Shown: positions 38,425-51,687, numbered from the stretch's first letter. The stretch: 64,000 nt of DNA from Pardosa pseudoannulata (GCA_032207245.1 CM063502.1:74502509-74566508); one strand, 5' to 3'. Made by a program: numbers and translations. The notes: generated by a model from the sequence alone, not told the origin.

Positions 38425-38973
38425 TTACTTTAAATATAAATAAATAAATGTGAATATTTTTGACTAAAGTGTTTTGAGCACTCCAATATTTTAGCTTATG
38501 ATCACGCATTATGCTGTAGGTTTTAGTAAAAATTTTCATCGGGATTAAAAAAAAATGTTGTCATTTACGTTGATGATAAACTGTGGTATTGTAAATACAG
38601 GTTGGGTTAAATTTTTAAATTTGTGTAACCTTTATTCACATTAACGTAACTTACATAAAAGACATCATAAGATAACGGAAACGCCGTTAAAATATTGTTT
38701 ACATAGGAGTCATTTTTATTTAATTTCTTGTTGCCCAAAGTATTTTTTTTTAACATTTTACATCTTTTTTACTCTTTTGATCCATAGAGGTGCTGATGTT
38801 ATACATCTTTTTCTGCATTTTTGGCCTATATTTTCAAATACATATATACAAAATATGAAATGATACTTTTAAAAAGTTTTATATGTTATTTTTATGAAAT
38901 TTTAATTTATTAATGCTGGAGAGCAATCATTGTAACTTACAAGTTATGCATTTTTATAAAGTAATACACCGTA

Positions 38974-39121
38974 TTTACACGTGTATAACGCGCTTGCGTG
39001 TATAATGCATACGTTGTTTTTGTAAGAAAAAAAAAGGCGAGAAATTATTTACTTGTGTATAACGCGCATGTGTGTATAATGCATACCCTGCTTTTTTATA
39101 AGAAAGAACAGAGAAAAAGTA
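38974..39121. repeat. Two tandem copies of a 74-base unit
   Basis: Units at 38974-39047 and 39048-39121 share GTGTATAACGCGC, GTGTGTATAATGCATAC and a TTTTTRTAAGAAA segment. The opening CACCGTATTTACACGTGTAT resembles terminal sequences of Tc1/pogo-class MITEs (inference), but no inverted partner was found. Confidence 0.75.
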
Positions 39122-39858
39122 TATTTCGGGAAGTACACTAGCCTAAAATTTGACCTTCAAGTAATTTTCCAGAATGCAAACCAATTGCTACGCGGATCCA
39201 ATGAAGCAAACTCCATCACTTGCCTTCTAAGAATTTTAATTTTTTAAAAGCCCCATTATGATCAAAGTTCAAGGAGTAATATTCATACATTAAAACTAAA
39301 TTTCAATGAAATTTCCAAAAAGTAATATCGGAATTTTTGGCATGTTCCCATATGGAAACATTGCCATGTCATGCTAGACTGAAAAAAGAATGTAATTTTA
39401 TACAGTGGAAAACGGCAATGTTTCGTTCGGGGAACATTTATATGTGTTTACTTATAAAGCATTTTCTTTTATATTTCCGTTTCTAATATTTTATAATTAA
39501 CGTGAAAGCTTAAGATATCAGTACACGTTATTTAAATAAGTCGGATTTGATTTGATTTGCTACAGGCTTTACAGTACTATGTCCTACAGTAAGAGAATCT
39601 TTAAGAAATGCTAAGTGAAAAACTATGCGCAACTTGAGTTTCTACCCTAAATTTTAGAAAAAATAAGTGAACGTTATACAAGCGTAAATAAGGTATATTA
39701 TTAATTTATCTATAATGATGTACTTCTTTTGATTGATTTATGTATGGTCATTGAAGATGCATTAAAATGCAAATAATCAAGGTTCTAGCTTGCCAGAAAG
39801 TGGCTGAAAATGTTTATCTTTTTCCAGATTTTTCAAAAAATGGTACATAAAACAGGTA

Positions 39859-40177
39859 TCCCAGTTAACAAATTTAGTTTGCAACAAACTTGCAGCAGTC
39901 TTGCTTTACAAGCCTGCAAACTTGCAGCAAGTTTAGCACGACAAGTCTGCAAGTTTGAAACAAGACTGCAGCATGTTTAAGAATTTTCGCTTGCTTCAAG
40001 GTTGTCATGACAAGGTTGCCACAGTTTTGCAGCAAAATAGTGTTGCAAAGGAGTGGTCGCTTTATGTTCCGTCTAACTTGCAGGAGTTTTGCTGCAAGTT
40101 TGTCGCGTTAAATTTGTTATGACAAGATGTTAATCAGAAAAAATCAAACTTGCTACAAGTATGCATGCTATCTGGGA
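39859..40177 (+). mobile_element. 319-base TA-site MITE-like element, copy 1
   Basis: The ends TCCCAGTTAACA and TGCTATCTGGGA are imperfect inverted repeats flanked by TA (39857-39858, 40178-40179). The interior is dominated by short internal repeats of the word ACTTGCAGCAAGTTT and variants. The same sequence occurs in opposite orientation at 58671-58990. Superfamily is not certain; the TA duplication suggests Tc1/mariner. Confidence 0.75.
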
Positions 40178-40859
40178 TATAGAAGTAGTAGCAATAATAA
40201 AATATAAAAAAACTATTTTTAAAATAGATATAATAAGAAAATAACAGAGCGTTTTTTGAGGTTTGTATAGAACACCGATTTCGAAAGGCTTTATTTTTTT
40301 TAACCGGTTCGCTTAAAAAGTTTATTCACTTCTCACACTCACTAATTGTATAAAAGAATAATAGAGTATACTCTAACTAGTTTTCGTTATAAATTAAATA
40401 AATTACTAAACGGAAAGAAGCATTTGTAACACCTTTTCTTATTTTACAAAGCAATTTTACCAGTGAATATCTTCCCCGACAATTGCAGAAAACGGCAGAA
40501 TATCAATATCGTTTTACATTACATTTTAATTTGGTACTACGTAATTTAGAAATTAGAATTCGATATCACCAAAAAGAAAACCTTCTACAAGGAATTATTC
40601 AAATAAATTCTCCTGGAATAAATAGGTACGGTAATTCCTTAAAAAATTAATGTCTATAAAAAGCAACAGTTTGCACCCCAAAGAACAGTAGATGAAATTA
40701 AGCTACGGAAGCACATTTGTATAACTGAAAATGAAAATACAAATTTAATAGTAACATTCATAACGTTTTCAGTTCTCGGATTAATGGAAAATTTAAAAAT
40801 TGAAGACAGTAGTATTGTTTCCATCAACGTTTTCTAACATTTTTTTATTCTGCCTTGCC

Positions 40860-41020
40860 AGACAATGACCGAGTTGGTAGGGCAATGCCTCTCCGTATAG
40901 AAACGCGCTACTGGAATTGATGTTTGTAGTCATTAGGAATTAACTTTAAGGAGAAAGTTCTGTTCCCATTAGCCCCTGTAATGCAATAATTGACCATAGC
41001 GTTCCAAAACAAATTAAAAC
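40860..41020 (+). mobile_element. SINE of the tRNA-Arg family, strongly diverged
   Basis: An A box-like AATGACCGAGTTGGTAGGG, then ATGTTTGTAGTCATTAGGAA, TTCCCATTAGCCCCTGTAAT and ACCATAGCGTTCCAAAACAA follow the order of the family. The B box is degraded, so it is an old copy. Confidence 0.75.
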
Positions 41021-41500
41021 CTTTTCTGCTTTAATAACTGCATTTAAAAAGAAATTTAATACTAAAAGACGTGCTATTATACTCTTATCCAACACGCAAC
41101 TCGACTAATTATACTACTACTATACTTGCTTAAAGGAAAAATTAATGTGAATGATACCACAAAATTCTAGAAAAAATAAATAGTAATGATTTTTCATTTC
41201 CAGGAAATACAAAAATATTAACGAGAATGAAATGGAGCACCAGAAGTAGGCAATACGAAATTCATCACCTTGGACACAGATTAGATGGCTAGACAAAATG
41301 AACAACTAATCTAGAAAATATTAAAATCAAATGCAGGAATTTCATTTCTTTATCGTGAGGAGGATTAAAATTTTACAGGGCTTACTTCAGTAGGTATCGC
41401 CTTTTGAACAGTCACAAAAAATTTTATAGTTCTATTTATGTAATGTAAAATCAAATATCTCACTACCATGATATTTATCATAAATTTTCAAGCAGTTTAA

Positions 41501-41562
41501 AATAACATGCCAGCTCCGCTGATGACTACTGCTATTTGCATCGGTGTGGCTGGCATGTTATT
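41501..41562 (+). ncRNA. MicroRNA-precursor-like hairpin, antisense to ARNT
   Basis: Arms 41501-41524 and 41539-41562 form a 24-position stem with 20 Watson-Crick pairs, 3 G:U pairs and a single C-U mismatch, closed by a 14-base loop. The G:U pairs exist only if the plus strand is transcribed. On the minus strand they would be A-C mismatches. The arms begin AATAACATGCCAGC and end GCTGGCATGTTATT. Pairing stops at both ends of the stem, so there is no long lower stem as in typical animal pri-miRNAs. It could equally be a tiny palindromic MITE. No known microRNA seed was recognised. The overlapping frame starting MPAPLMTTAICIG is probably chance. Confidence 0.4.
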
Positions 41563-42231
41563 GGCACAATCAGATGTAAGAATTATTTTCGGAACGTTTT
41601 CGTTACATTATACCAAAAAAGATTTTCCCAACTTTATATTAAATAAAGGTAGGATAATTCTGAAAATGAATTATTCTGAAAACAACCATTTTAATTAATA
41701 CAAAGCATTCTGTGACCATTTTATGTTGAGTTTTAAAACTAGTAGCATACGAAAACACATCTTTTAAAAAGCTTTACAGCAGTATTATCCATATGTTTAG
41801 TAATACCAGATAATTTAAAAAAACAATAGAATTACTTAAATTAGACCAAAATATACATTATATCCGTGATTTAGAATACAATTTATATCGAAATAGAGAT
41901 TAAAAATATCATTTCAGCAACATTTTTTTTTCATTAACCATTATATATCGTTTACAACACAGGTCACACTACGCAAGAATCAATCACGTTTCAAAATTGT
42001 TTATGTACAAACAAATATTTTTTAATAAAATACGAATAACGTTAAAAGGATCATCAGACTTTCCTTTTATTATAATAATAATACGATAAACATTTAACAA
42101 ACTATAGAAAACATTCAAATTTAAGTTAATATCTAAATTCCATATGATAAAAAAAATCGTAAAAATCATGCAAATGTGTGAATCCGAACTAAGAGAATAA
42201 AATGTGCTTTCAAAAACCAAAATTAGCTTAC

Positions 42232-42312
42232 CGTGCAAAACGCTCCTTGTCCTGCATACTGTCTTCGTCCATTCTAGAGTATTTAGGCCCCTGGCCTTCT
42301 TCCTCATCAGAG
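42232..42312 (-). CDS. ARNT: ARNT/tango exon upstream of the bHLH exon
   Basis: This 81-base coding exon encodes one split residue, then SDEEEGQGPKYSRMDEDS, then MQDKERFA, and the first two bases (CG) of an Arg codon. It matches the acidic segment just before the bHLH domain of ARNT/tango, whose hallmark is DKERFA(R/S) directly preceding RENH.EIERRRR. The exon is bounded by an acceptor (minus-strand tttttcag, 42313-42315) after an AT/T-rich tract and by a consensus donor gtaagc beginning at 42231. It enters in phase 2 and leaves in phase 2. CG plus the first G of the exon at 7470 makes CGG (Arg), so the two exons splice in frame to [11 protein letters not shown] longer frame over the same bases, shifted by one and starting MRKKARGLNTLEWTK, is only a shadow. 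The acidic segment has no known enzymatic role. The exon supplying the initiator and the basic N-terminal signal lies further right and was not recognised. Confidence 0.93.
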
Positions 42313-42938
42313 CTGAAAAATAAATAATTAAAAAATGTTATAGAATTCCGACTGTTTACTTACATACATGAGAACAATCATCAAGTTTTTTTTAAAAAAC
42401 CAAAGCTAAACAAAAAATAAACTGCTGAAAGCAAAATTCTGGGGTAGAAAAGAAAATGGTTAAAATTATTTAAGAAAGTCATTAAGCAGCAGAATAAGAA
42501 AAGTAAAATAAAAAAAAATAAGCCTAACTGCAAGAATTATTTCGTTTTTAATTAAGATATACAGATAAATGAAACAAATGAGTAAAATGTCAGCAACCAA
42601 AATAAAGTCTGTTACAGGACTGAGTAGGTTATAAAATAAAGTGCAAGAGAGTACAAGACAATAAATATCATAAATTGATTTAAATGAACAGAACAACAGT
42701 TAAAATTCAATACTTTCTGTTAGTAGTGTTAAGCAACATTTAACAATAACAAAGGTCAGTAGGAAAAAATTAACTGTAAATAAATTTCTCGGACGCTCAA
42801 ATCAAAACCACAAACTATTTGATTCCTATGAAATTTAACATTTAAAAATCCATTAACATGAGGCAGGAAAATAAAAAAAGCAAGACACACAAATTGCAAA
42901 ATCAGAACATATACAAGGAGAGGATTTTTTTTTTTTTT

Positions 42939-43262
42939 TAAATTTTACTTCTTCTAGCATTTTTGGAGTAAAATGAGATAATACATACAAATATTTGCAA
43001 AATTAAAACAGCAGCAGAGGGAGAAAATTTTTTTTTATTTATTCTGACATTTCCGGTATAAATTGAAAGAGGCAATATATACAAATAATTGCAAAATTAA
43101 AACAATAACATAAAGAAACAAATTTTTATTTATTCTAACATTTTCAAATTGTCAAATGATAGAGGTAGGTTGCACATGAAAGAAACAAATCTCTATTTTA
43201 TTAAATGTATTCCTCAACATTTCTGGTGTAAAATGAAAGAGGATAATCTATAAGAATTTTAT
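42939..43262. repeat. Decayed tandem array (~95-base units) upstream of the DKERFAR exon
   Basis: About four diverged copies of a unit built as TTTTATTTATTCT.ACATTT, GTAAAATGAAAGAGG, ACAAATA.TTGCAAAATTAAAAC. The first two (42939-43030 and 43031-43124) are the most complete. They lie in the intron a few hundred bases upstream of the acceptor at 42313. Confidence 0.7.
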
Positions 43263-43704
43263 AATAAAATGTATCCCTTTCCAAGGAAAGCTTCACAAAT
43301 AAGTAACGAAATGTTACTTTTAAAGAATAAGAATATTTCACACAGATTCATCCTTATTAACCAGAAAAAGTTCTAAATAAGCTTGAAAGCCATAATCATA
43401 GAGTGGTTGGAGAATGACAGACCATTTATTATGATCGAATCAAATGTGCGTGTAAGAGTATTTTACAGATATATGGCACTTGTATTTAACAGTAAGCTAC
43501 CTTCCCTATGCTGTTGGAACTTGTGGACAGAGAAAATACACAAACTCATAAAATAAAGCAAATTTAAACTTCAAAATAAATTAATTTAAATTCTGCATGC
43601 ATGCATATATAAATATGCGTATATAGATGAGTACATTACACATATCTATATACACATAGATATATGCATAATAATATAAATAAAACGCTTATCAATCCCT
43701 CCAA

Positions 43705-43726
43705 CCACCACCACCACCACCACCAC
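43705..43726. repeat. (CCA)7 microsatellite
   Basis: A short CCA/ACC trinucleotide run in AT-rich intron; no open frame makes it a convincing homopolymeric coding stretch. Confidence 0.9.
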
Positions 43727-45225
43727 TCAGCTGATATCATTTATGATTAAGAGAAAAGAAAGTTATATTTCATAAGCACAGAATTTTAAAACAAGATAAG
43801 ATTCATCCAGACTAAACATTTTTATAGGGTTACTTTACATAAACCGCAATTACAGTATATACATTAAATGAAATATCGATCTGATTATATAAATTAGAAT
43901 AACACACTAAAATTCCGGAACACAAAATAGCACAGTCTTGTAATGACGCCTATCTGCGTGCGTGCGCATGGGTCGGTGTTTAACGCTGTAGCCATAGATA
44001 GCTCTAGTAAAAGCCAGTAAGTAATGTAATATATAATATAAAAATATTCTTTACATAGAGGTTCTCTAAACTAATAACATGTACAATATTTTTAATTAGA
44101 TAAAATGAAATTACTATATGTAATGTACTTCTCAAGCAATAAACTAAAAATAGCTTAAATTGCATGAAAAAAATGAAGTACCAAAAATAGAACGCTTATA
44201 TGTGAAAGGAAAACCACATTTCCAGAAAATATTGCTACTATCTCAATTTCTCTTCATATTATAATTTATGAAGATGAATGCACTTATGACTGCTTCATGT
44301 TTTCAAATATTTTTTACGCTTTCTTAAAATATAAGGATAGCATATTTTCTTACACTATATAATACTTTTGCGTACTGTATAACGTTTCAAAATGTGACAG
44401 ACTTTCCCCATTAAGAAAAACATTTTGGTGTTACTGAGTAACAAAAGTGCCCCAGAGTAAATTTATTTTGTTTTAACAAATCAAATGAAACAAATCTAGC
44501 TCGTAGGATACAAATTATAAACTAAGAGCTACTGGAGCTTCAAAAATCCTAGATTTATGGACTGATGTTTTACTATGATTATCCTAGCAAAGGTAAATAC
44601 AATATGTAGAAAAGTCACATAAGCACCACGGTAAAAGAACCCAAATTTCATATTAATGTTCAATTGTATTGAAAAGAAATAAAAGAAGCAATGAGCTCAA
44701 CAAGCATTATCAACACCAGCAAAACAGAAAATCATAATCTGTCCTTGTACGTCCTTATACAATCACACAAAAATGTTAATGGGACGAGAGACACTGACAT
44801 TATAAAAATAAAATTAGACTAACCTTTTCTGATGAAAGGTTGAGATTCTGAAAGGGAAGTTTTACCTTGTCGATAACCCCTATCGAAAACTGAAAAGGCT
44901 CAAATTCAGTCTGACAGAAATAAATAATGCAAAAAAAAAAAAAAAACCCACAGAGGCGATCTAATCGAAATGCTATTAAAACTGAAAGGGCAAATCTTAA
45001 CATAATTAAGCTTTATTAATGCTGTTGTACTTCGCCACTTCTTCACACGTACAAAAGCAATTATTTACAGGTAGTTATTCAAAAGATGACCGAAAACTGT
45101 CCCGATACCTGCTATCCGAAATCAATCCTCTTCAAGGTGTTCAGGTATTTCTAACGAAAATGAAATGCAATCGTGGGGATATCGTTGTCCCTTAAATACT
45201 TATGAACATTTAAAAGAGAGAAAAT

Positions 45226-45272
45226 GGTACTGTATATTATATTGAAAATGGTACTGTATATTATATTGATTT
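45226..45272. repeat. Two tandem copies of a 24-base unit
   Basis: GAAAATGGTACTGTATATTA plus TATT occurs twice back to back with no change, so it is a recent small duplication. Confidence 0.85.
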
Positions 45273-47759
45273 AAAAATTTCTCTAGGAAATATTCTATTT
45301 AATGGATGATTCTCCTCATGAATGTATAAACGACATTTTTAAAGGGCATGACAAAAGTTAGAAATTATTTTTTAATATGCTACTATTACTACACGTTTTT
45401 CCCTGCTATAACATTTGAGAGAAGAAGTGAAAAATTTACATCTTTTGGCTTAAAGGAACAGAACTAATAAATAAGTTCTTCCCTAACCATCATATAAGAA
45501 CAGCCTGTCTTAGAAAAAGAATTTGAGCCTGTTCGAATGAATTCGGATAATGTTTCGACAAGTTAAAATCTATTAATGACATACTTTAAAAACTTTATAT
45601 TTTAAGGATTCACACATGAATTAACACAAAAGAGAACACAAATTGCTAAAAGAAGAAATCAACAATAAAATATTCTAAATTATTTTAATAAAGAAACTTC
45701 CCAATGTTTAAAGATCAGAAAATTTTTACATTTAACATCAACTAAATCCCATATAACACAAAAGAGAAAAACCCCGCAAATTATCATTATAAAGTTTTGA
45801 AAATACGTAAGCATTTTGGTAAAAAAGACTCTGCGTTAACATTACATATCTTACAGGTAGAGAAATAAATTTAATACACACACATGAATAAAATAATTTA
45901 GGTTACTTAATTAAATATTATAACACTTTTATTTCGACTAGAGGGCAAAAAACTTTCTTCAGGGGCAGCATTTAAAAAGCGGATTTATTCAATATGCAGT
46001 TTAAGCAATATTTACATGGCATTTTTATTAGAGTAATCAGTTCACTGGTGATATATAATTTTAATTTCTTATATATTATATGTATACACATACACATCTA
46101 TGTATATATTATAAATGATTCTCTTTTCTGCATGAGATACAGTAATTTAAATTAACCATTTCCATAACTATAGTTTTTAGTAACAAAGGAGAACAGTTGG
46201 TTAGATTAATATATTTACAAACCCTTGAACGCTATTTTCAGGGCAAGTTTGAATCAATCTTTCATCTTTTCGGGGGCAGGTAGCTAAACTGGGGACCAAC
46301 CATGCTTAAGAATTTCACAAATGGAATTTACGCGTAAGGTTGACTACTTAACCGGTATATATGTTTCGCAACCCAGGGCAGCTCTAACAAAAATATGTCA
46401 AGTAGGTATTGCTTAAATTACATTTTAAATTACGGTCTCAAGAACAGATATTGTCACCGTAGGCCAAGGCCCTTAATTTGGACTGTAGCTCCGTGGAGTT
46501 TAAGAACACTATCCTGTCCTTGTCGATTGATGATACTATTGTTAGGTCTACAAGACAACATTCTAAAATTTCTTTTAACCTTAACTACTGTTGACATATT
46601 TCGTGTTATAAAACTGTCTAAAGTTGCACAGCCAATCATTTCAATTTATTTTTAACTAGCTTGAAATCTTGACAACATGCTGCAGCAAGATACTGAGAAA
46701 ATGAGCGGAATAATTATGATTCAGAGGGGTGAAAATGCTTCAGGAAGAAATGTAAAAGACAACACAACAGCAGTGAAATGTTAAAGCACACTTTTTGTAC
46801 ATTAAAATTATTTCTAACTTTTATCAGTTTATTATTTTAATAATAAAACATCTCCGAGACGCAAGGCTTGCGTTTTAGAGTTAATATATAAGAAGTTCCC
46901 AACCAAGGTGGACCAAGTCCATTGGAAATATTTCCGAGAAATCGAGGCGTAACTTTGTGAATCGATAATTAATTCCTGGAATTTTAAATTAATTTTAGAG
47001 AATTTTTAATATCTAAAATTTTTACTAACATACGTACATATGCGAATGTATGAAATAACAAGTTATTAACATTGATAAACCATTTTCTTCCATTAACATA
47101 AAAATGGAATTTGTTCACTCTCACAACTTCTATAGAATCTCGCATTAACTTATAATACTCGACACATTCCCGGCTCTCGGAAATCCATTGCTGAAATCAG
47201 ATAAAAATGCAAAAGCCTGTTCTTTATCATGCGCTTGTATAATAGAATTAAAACTTCAAATTTCCAAATACCTATAACGTTGTAAGGATCACTCACATAA
47301 ATTTCGTTAAATGTAATTACGAAATATTATATCTTATGAAATACGAGATAACCCATTAATATTTATAACAGTTCTGTCTTATTTTATAGTAAACTGAAGT
47401 AAAAATCAAATAATTTTGGCAATTTTTCGACAGCATCTCATTTTTTTGTCTGACGTAAATATCAAAAGCCTTTACGTTACTCGATGGACATTTTATGATA
47501 GATGCATTAAAATATTTCACCCTTTTGTTGAAAAATAAAACTATAATTAAATATTTCCTATTATTGAAGTGGAAATAGTTTATACGTGACACCAAAATCT
47601 CATTCATATGCCATATAATACATGGCATGAACGAACTTTAATAATCAAAACCAGGATGATGTTGAATTATTTTTTTAATATTTTAAAATTGAATTATTTT
47701 TTTATTTAAACTCATTATTTGAAGTTCAAGCTTTCTTAACAAAACGAGAAAAATAAAAT

Positions 47760-48140
47760 CTCCACAGAACTTACAAAAGGAGAGGGGAGGGGGGGTTCCA
47801 GAATCTTTACTCTGCACGAGGAAAAATAGAGTCAAACAGCGAAAGAAAAACAGAAAAAATAAATAACCGAATAAAAAATATCGAAATAGGCAGCCCCATT
47901 TCGTGAGCTCGTTATATAAAAGCGTGGGAAACAGAATCTAATGGTAGATCTGGAAAATAATGCCAAAAACTAGACAGATTCAATTCGGAAACTTATGAGA
48001 AAGGAAATCTTCCTCGACTAGTATTTCCAAAAATAAACAAATTTGTTGAGGCAAACGAACAGGAGCGGAAACTTGTCCATTTTGTACAGAGCAGTTAGTA
48101 TTAGGTATGTCGAGAGTATAAAAGCATTTTTAAAGATACA
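47760..48140. promoter_or_regulatory. GC-richer block with a TATA-box-like word
   Basis: Includes GGAGAGGGGAGGGGGGG (47780-47796), CAGCCCCATTTCGTGAGCTC and, at about 47913-47922, TTATATAAAAGCG, which fits a TATA box on the plus strand. No gene was recognised downstream on that strand, so the promoter reading is weak. Confidence 0.25.
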
Positions 48141-48465
48141 GAAGAAAAAAAAAATTATATCCGAGTTTATTCTTCAGCGCACGTACTAATCATCGTTCTG
48201 TTGTAAAAGAGTGCACGGCCTCTTTTTTTGAAAACAACCAAATCAAGTGTTTGTTCTAGATTAAATCTCTTATTTAAACGCACAGAGAAAATAATTGACT
48301 GTGACACAGGCAGACAATACAATGTTTATTGGAGATCATTAATTCATGACAAAAAACTTACTCGAAAATATTTTATCATATTAAAATGCAAACTTTTTTT
48401 TACTAAAAACAGGAGGAAAATGATAATAGTATACAGTACTTTACATTAAAATAAATACTTTTGAG

Positions 48466-48628
48466 CAGTGGCGTACGCAGAATTTTTTCATAATTTTCAA
48501 GGGGGGGGGTCATAATTCTAAAAAATAATAGCCCGCATAATTTCTACTAAAATTTTTATTTTTGCCATTTTGTCTGAGCTCAAGGGAGGTGTTTAAACCC
48601 CTAAACTCCCCCTTTGCGTACGCCCCTG
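48466..48628. mobile_element. 163-base hAT-type MITE
   Basis: The termini CAGTGGCGTACGCA and TGCGTACGCCCCTG are inverted repeats matching at 13 of 14 positions. The flanks cttttgag (48458-48465) and catttgag (48629-48636) match at 7 of 8, the 8-base duplication expected of hAT elements. The interior has G-rich (48500-48509) and C-rich (48597-48612) runs that can pair. Non-coding. Confidence 0.85.
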
Positions 48629-48898
48629 CATTTGAGCCAAAACGTGTGTGTATAATAAAGGCATATTCAATTTCAATATAATATGCATGCTCAGTTTTCA
48701 TTTCAACAGATTCATGAATTTTCGCAGATATCCTTCCTCAAAGCAAAATATGTACTTTGAATATGAAAAGAATACTTTAAAAAATAAAATCACACAAAAT
48801 CATATCTTATTTTACGCAGATGCTGGTTTAGGATAAAAATTCGGTTTTCACCAAAATTCGTATCATCCTTCCACCCTTACTATCCCTAAATCTTCAGG

Positions 48899-48926
48899 AA
48901 AATAAATAAATAAATAAATAAATAAA
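48899..48926. repeat. (AATA)n microsatellite
   Basis: AATAAATAAATAAATAAATA-type run, about seven units. Confidence 0.9.
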
Positions 48927-51021
48927 ATCTCCAATGCTTTTTCACGCTTTACAATGAGAATTTTATGTATGAAATTCTCATTTTAAACATAAAAGCATTA
49001 CTTTACATGCAATTAAAATTTATTTTTTACTTTAAATACTTGTTAATAATCCCTTGATGGCATTTTCGTAAGTTATCAAAAGTAGAATTCAAATTTTTTT
49101 CCCTAGCTTTATACAATGCAATATTATATTGAGACATGGTATCGTTTCTCCGGAAAATGTATTCAAAACGTAGTAAGAAAAAATTTCTTTTCTGAAATAA
49201 TTCCGTTCAGAAAAGGCAATGAATACTGGCCGGAAGTACGTCTGAGCAAAGTTCAGAACACCTGCACAAAATGTCATTTTGACTAGCATGCCCCCAAAAT
49301 CGCCTCCCCTTGCGTGACCTTATATAAATCTCCATTGAAGGCAGAGAGATAAAGCTATACTCTTGCAGCAAATTTAAACCAATTAAAAGTGTACAACAGC
49401 AAATGAATTACAATTGAAATACTTAGAAATAAAGAAGTACCACTGATGTAAAAACTGCAAATGATTAATTTTTAAAAATATATTACAGATAATTTAAGTA
49501 TTTTTCCAAGTCAGGTAAGAAAGCTTACCAGTATTGTTTAATATTGTTTTAGTTTGATGCAGAAATAATATTCACAAGATACACTAGTTTTAGAAACACA
49601 GAAATTGAACATTTATCAAGAAAGCCTTTATACCAAGTCTGTCATTTACAGGGTTAGAGTGTATCACTGTCTCTCACGTATACTCTCCTATCTTTCCATT
49701 GCTTTATGGGCCACGATATTTAACAGAGTCTAAAAGAAAATCTAGACAAAGGCTTTAAATGCATAAGATAAGTATCATACAATCATTAAAATCTATAGAA
49801 AAATGTATATTCGATGTATATATTTTACACTGCAAGTGTCTACAAAACAGAGCTATAGCCAAGATCAAAGTACTATACATTTCAAACCTCATTAAATAGT
49901 CTCTTCAGGTCCACATTATTAAAATGAGTTCCGATAATAATCACAATCTCCTAAATTTTCACACAGAATTTCACAAAATATAATCTAATTCTGTATTATT
50001 TACAATAACTGGTAAACTGCACAAAAATACTAAAATTCCTTCAAAAGTAATAACATAAACTTTAAACTTTCAGGCAATTTAACTCCGTTTTTTTCTGCAA
50101 GGTAGAAGAAAACTGGTGTGTTATCACAGTAACACTACGCAGATATAAGCTGTAAACTAATATTTCGTTTTAAGCAGTCTTTAATGAGTGAACTGAGAGT
50201 CATCCGCAGTCAAAAGGAACTTTCAGTAATTAAACTTAACAAACTGAAAAGTGTTGCTATTAAAAATGCTTATGGTTAGGCCAGATTGGTTTTCGAATGG
50301 AGTTTTAATAGGTTTGACTTCAACAACTACTGAAAACACTAAGAATAAAATAAAATGGCTGTTGTAATATAAATAAACATCTTAGTTATTAAAGCGAATG
50401 TAAAATTTAGTTTAACACATATAGTCTGTAATTTTATACAAGAAATCAAAATGTTATATTTTTCGCAAAACGGTAATTATTTACGCAATTTTCAAAAGTA
50501 TGACTGAGGGTTTTACAGTAAACTTTCGTAATAAATAATTATAATTAAGTCCCCAACAAAAGATTTAAAAATATATTAATTTCCTATTTTTGCTTCCATT
50601 GTAATTGGATACAAATTTGGAAGAAACAAAGGGAATAGTTACGTTAAATATTACTAACAAACTCGTAAATAAGTACCTGCTTAATGAAATTATCATTAAT
50701 TGACGGTATAGATTATTCTTTTCGAGAATACACAAAAGTAGTAAGTAATGACGGGGTACCTTAATTCAAAAAAGATAAAATTCCGAATAATAAATAGTAC
50801 AGTGGAAATACATCTCGGTCAGGCGGATATTCAATAGATTATATTTATGTAAAGTGTAATACATTATATATTTTCCTTTAAATATGTATTAGGTCAGGTG
50901 TTATTTAAAAAAAATCCAAATTTAGGTATAAAACTTTTCGAGTATTCTGAAATACTCAAAACGGAAAGTTCTGATGCTGATAGAACGGTAATTGCTGTTT
51001 CACCATTCCTATATAAACCGA

Positions 51022-51165
51022 ACGATAGGACGCCTATCTTCGTTGGCTCGAATCCCATTGCTGTTCATAGCTGTTTCGATTCAGCTTTAAGTAGTAGTCC
51101 CCGGTCTCATTAGCCCTCGTGTAGCAAAACAGTTGACTGTAGCCGTCCAAACCAACCAATCATTC
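51022..51165 (+). mobile_element. SINE of the tRNA-Arg family, 5'-truncated
   Basis: It contains B box GGCTCGAATCC, the body TTCATAGCTGTTTCGATTCA, CCCGGTCTCATTAGCCCTCG and a CCAAACCAACCAATC tail. The A box is missing. It lies about 700 bases from the full-length copy at 51837 and in the same orientation. Confidence 0.83.
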
Positions 51166-51671
51166 CTACATAAAACAACTGATTCAAAATAGCAATTCAA
51201 TGTATATATACACACACAACTCTGTCATAGAATAAAACAAAGTGTATTTACCACATCAAGATCGTAAAATCAGTTATAGCAGTTACTATAAATTTCTCCA
51301 CAGTATAACAAGCAAATCTCATTTCATTAAGTTGCTGAAATTTATGACTGAATAGATTCATTTTCAGTAAAATGCAATTTACGTGGTGGTAAATGTCTGA
51401 ACACAAGCTTTGCTTTAAAATACACTAGTAAAAGTTTTTCGCAATCAAACGATGAATGCATACATCACTGTGTATACATTTAGTATTATAAGGTTTAAAT
51501 TTTCTGCGGAAAAATGCATTGTTGTGTCAGAACAGAATTCTTTCTTTAAGGAAGTATTTGTAACGAACGAACAATGGCAAAACATATTTAACATTTCAGG
51601 CACGAAAACAGGTTCTGTCACATTGTCCTCAAAAAACCATTATTTTCCGACTTTATTGTGTGAGCTCGCGC

Positions 51672-51687
51672 GCACACACACACACAC
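51672..51687. repeat. (AC)8 microsatellite
   Basis: A short AC run just after CTCGCGCGC, 150 bases left of the full-length SINE. Confidence 0.9.

Noticed and set aside
41984..42307. 107-codon frame MRKKARGLNTLEWTK...
   Set aside because: Shadow of the real ARNT exon read one base out of register, and it continues through the donor into the intron.
46454..46639. 61-codon minus-strand frame near GGCCTACGGTGACA
   Set aside because: It looks like a possible exon with donor gtgaca, but the peptide matches nothing and does not fit the ARNT reading.
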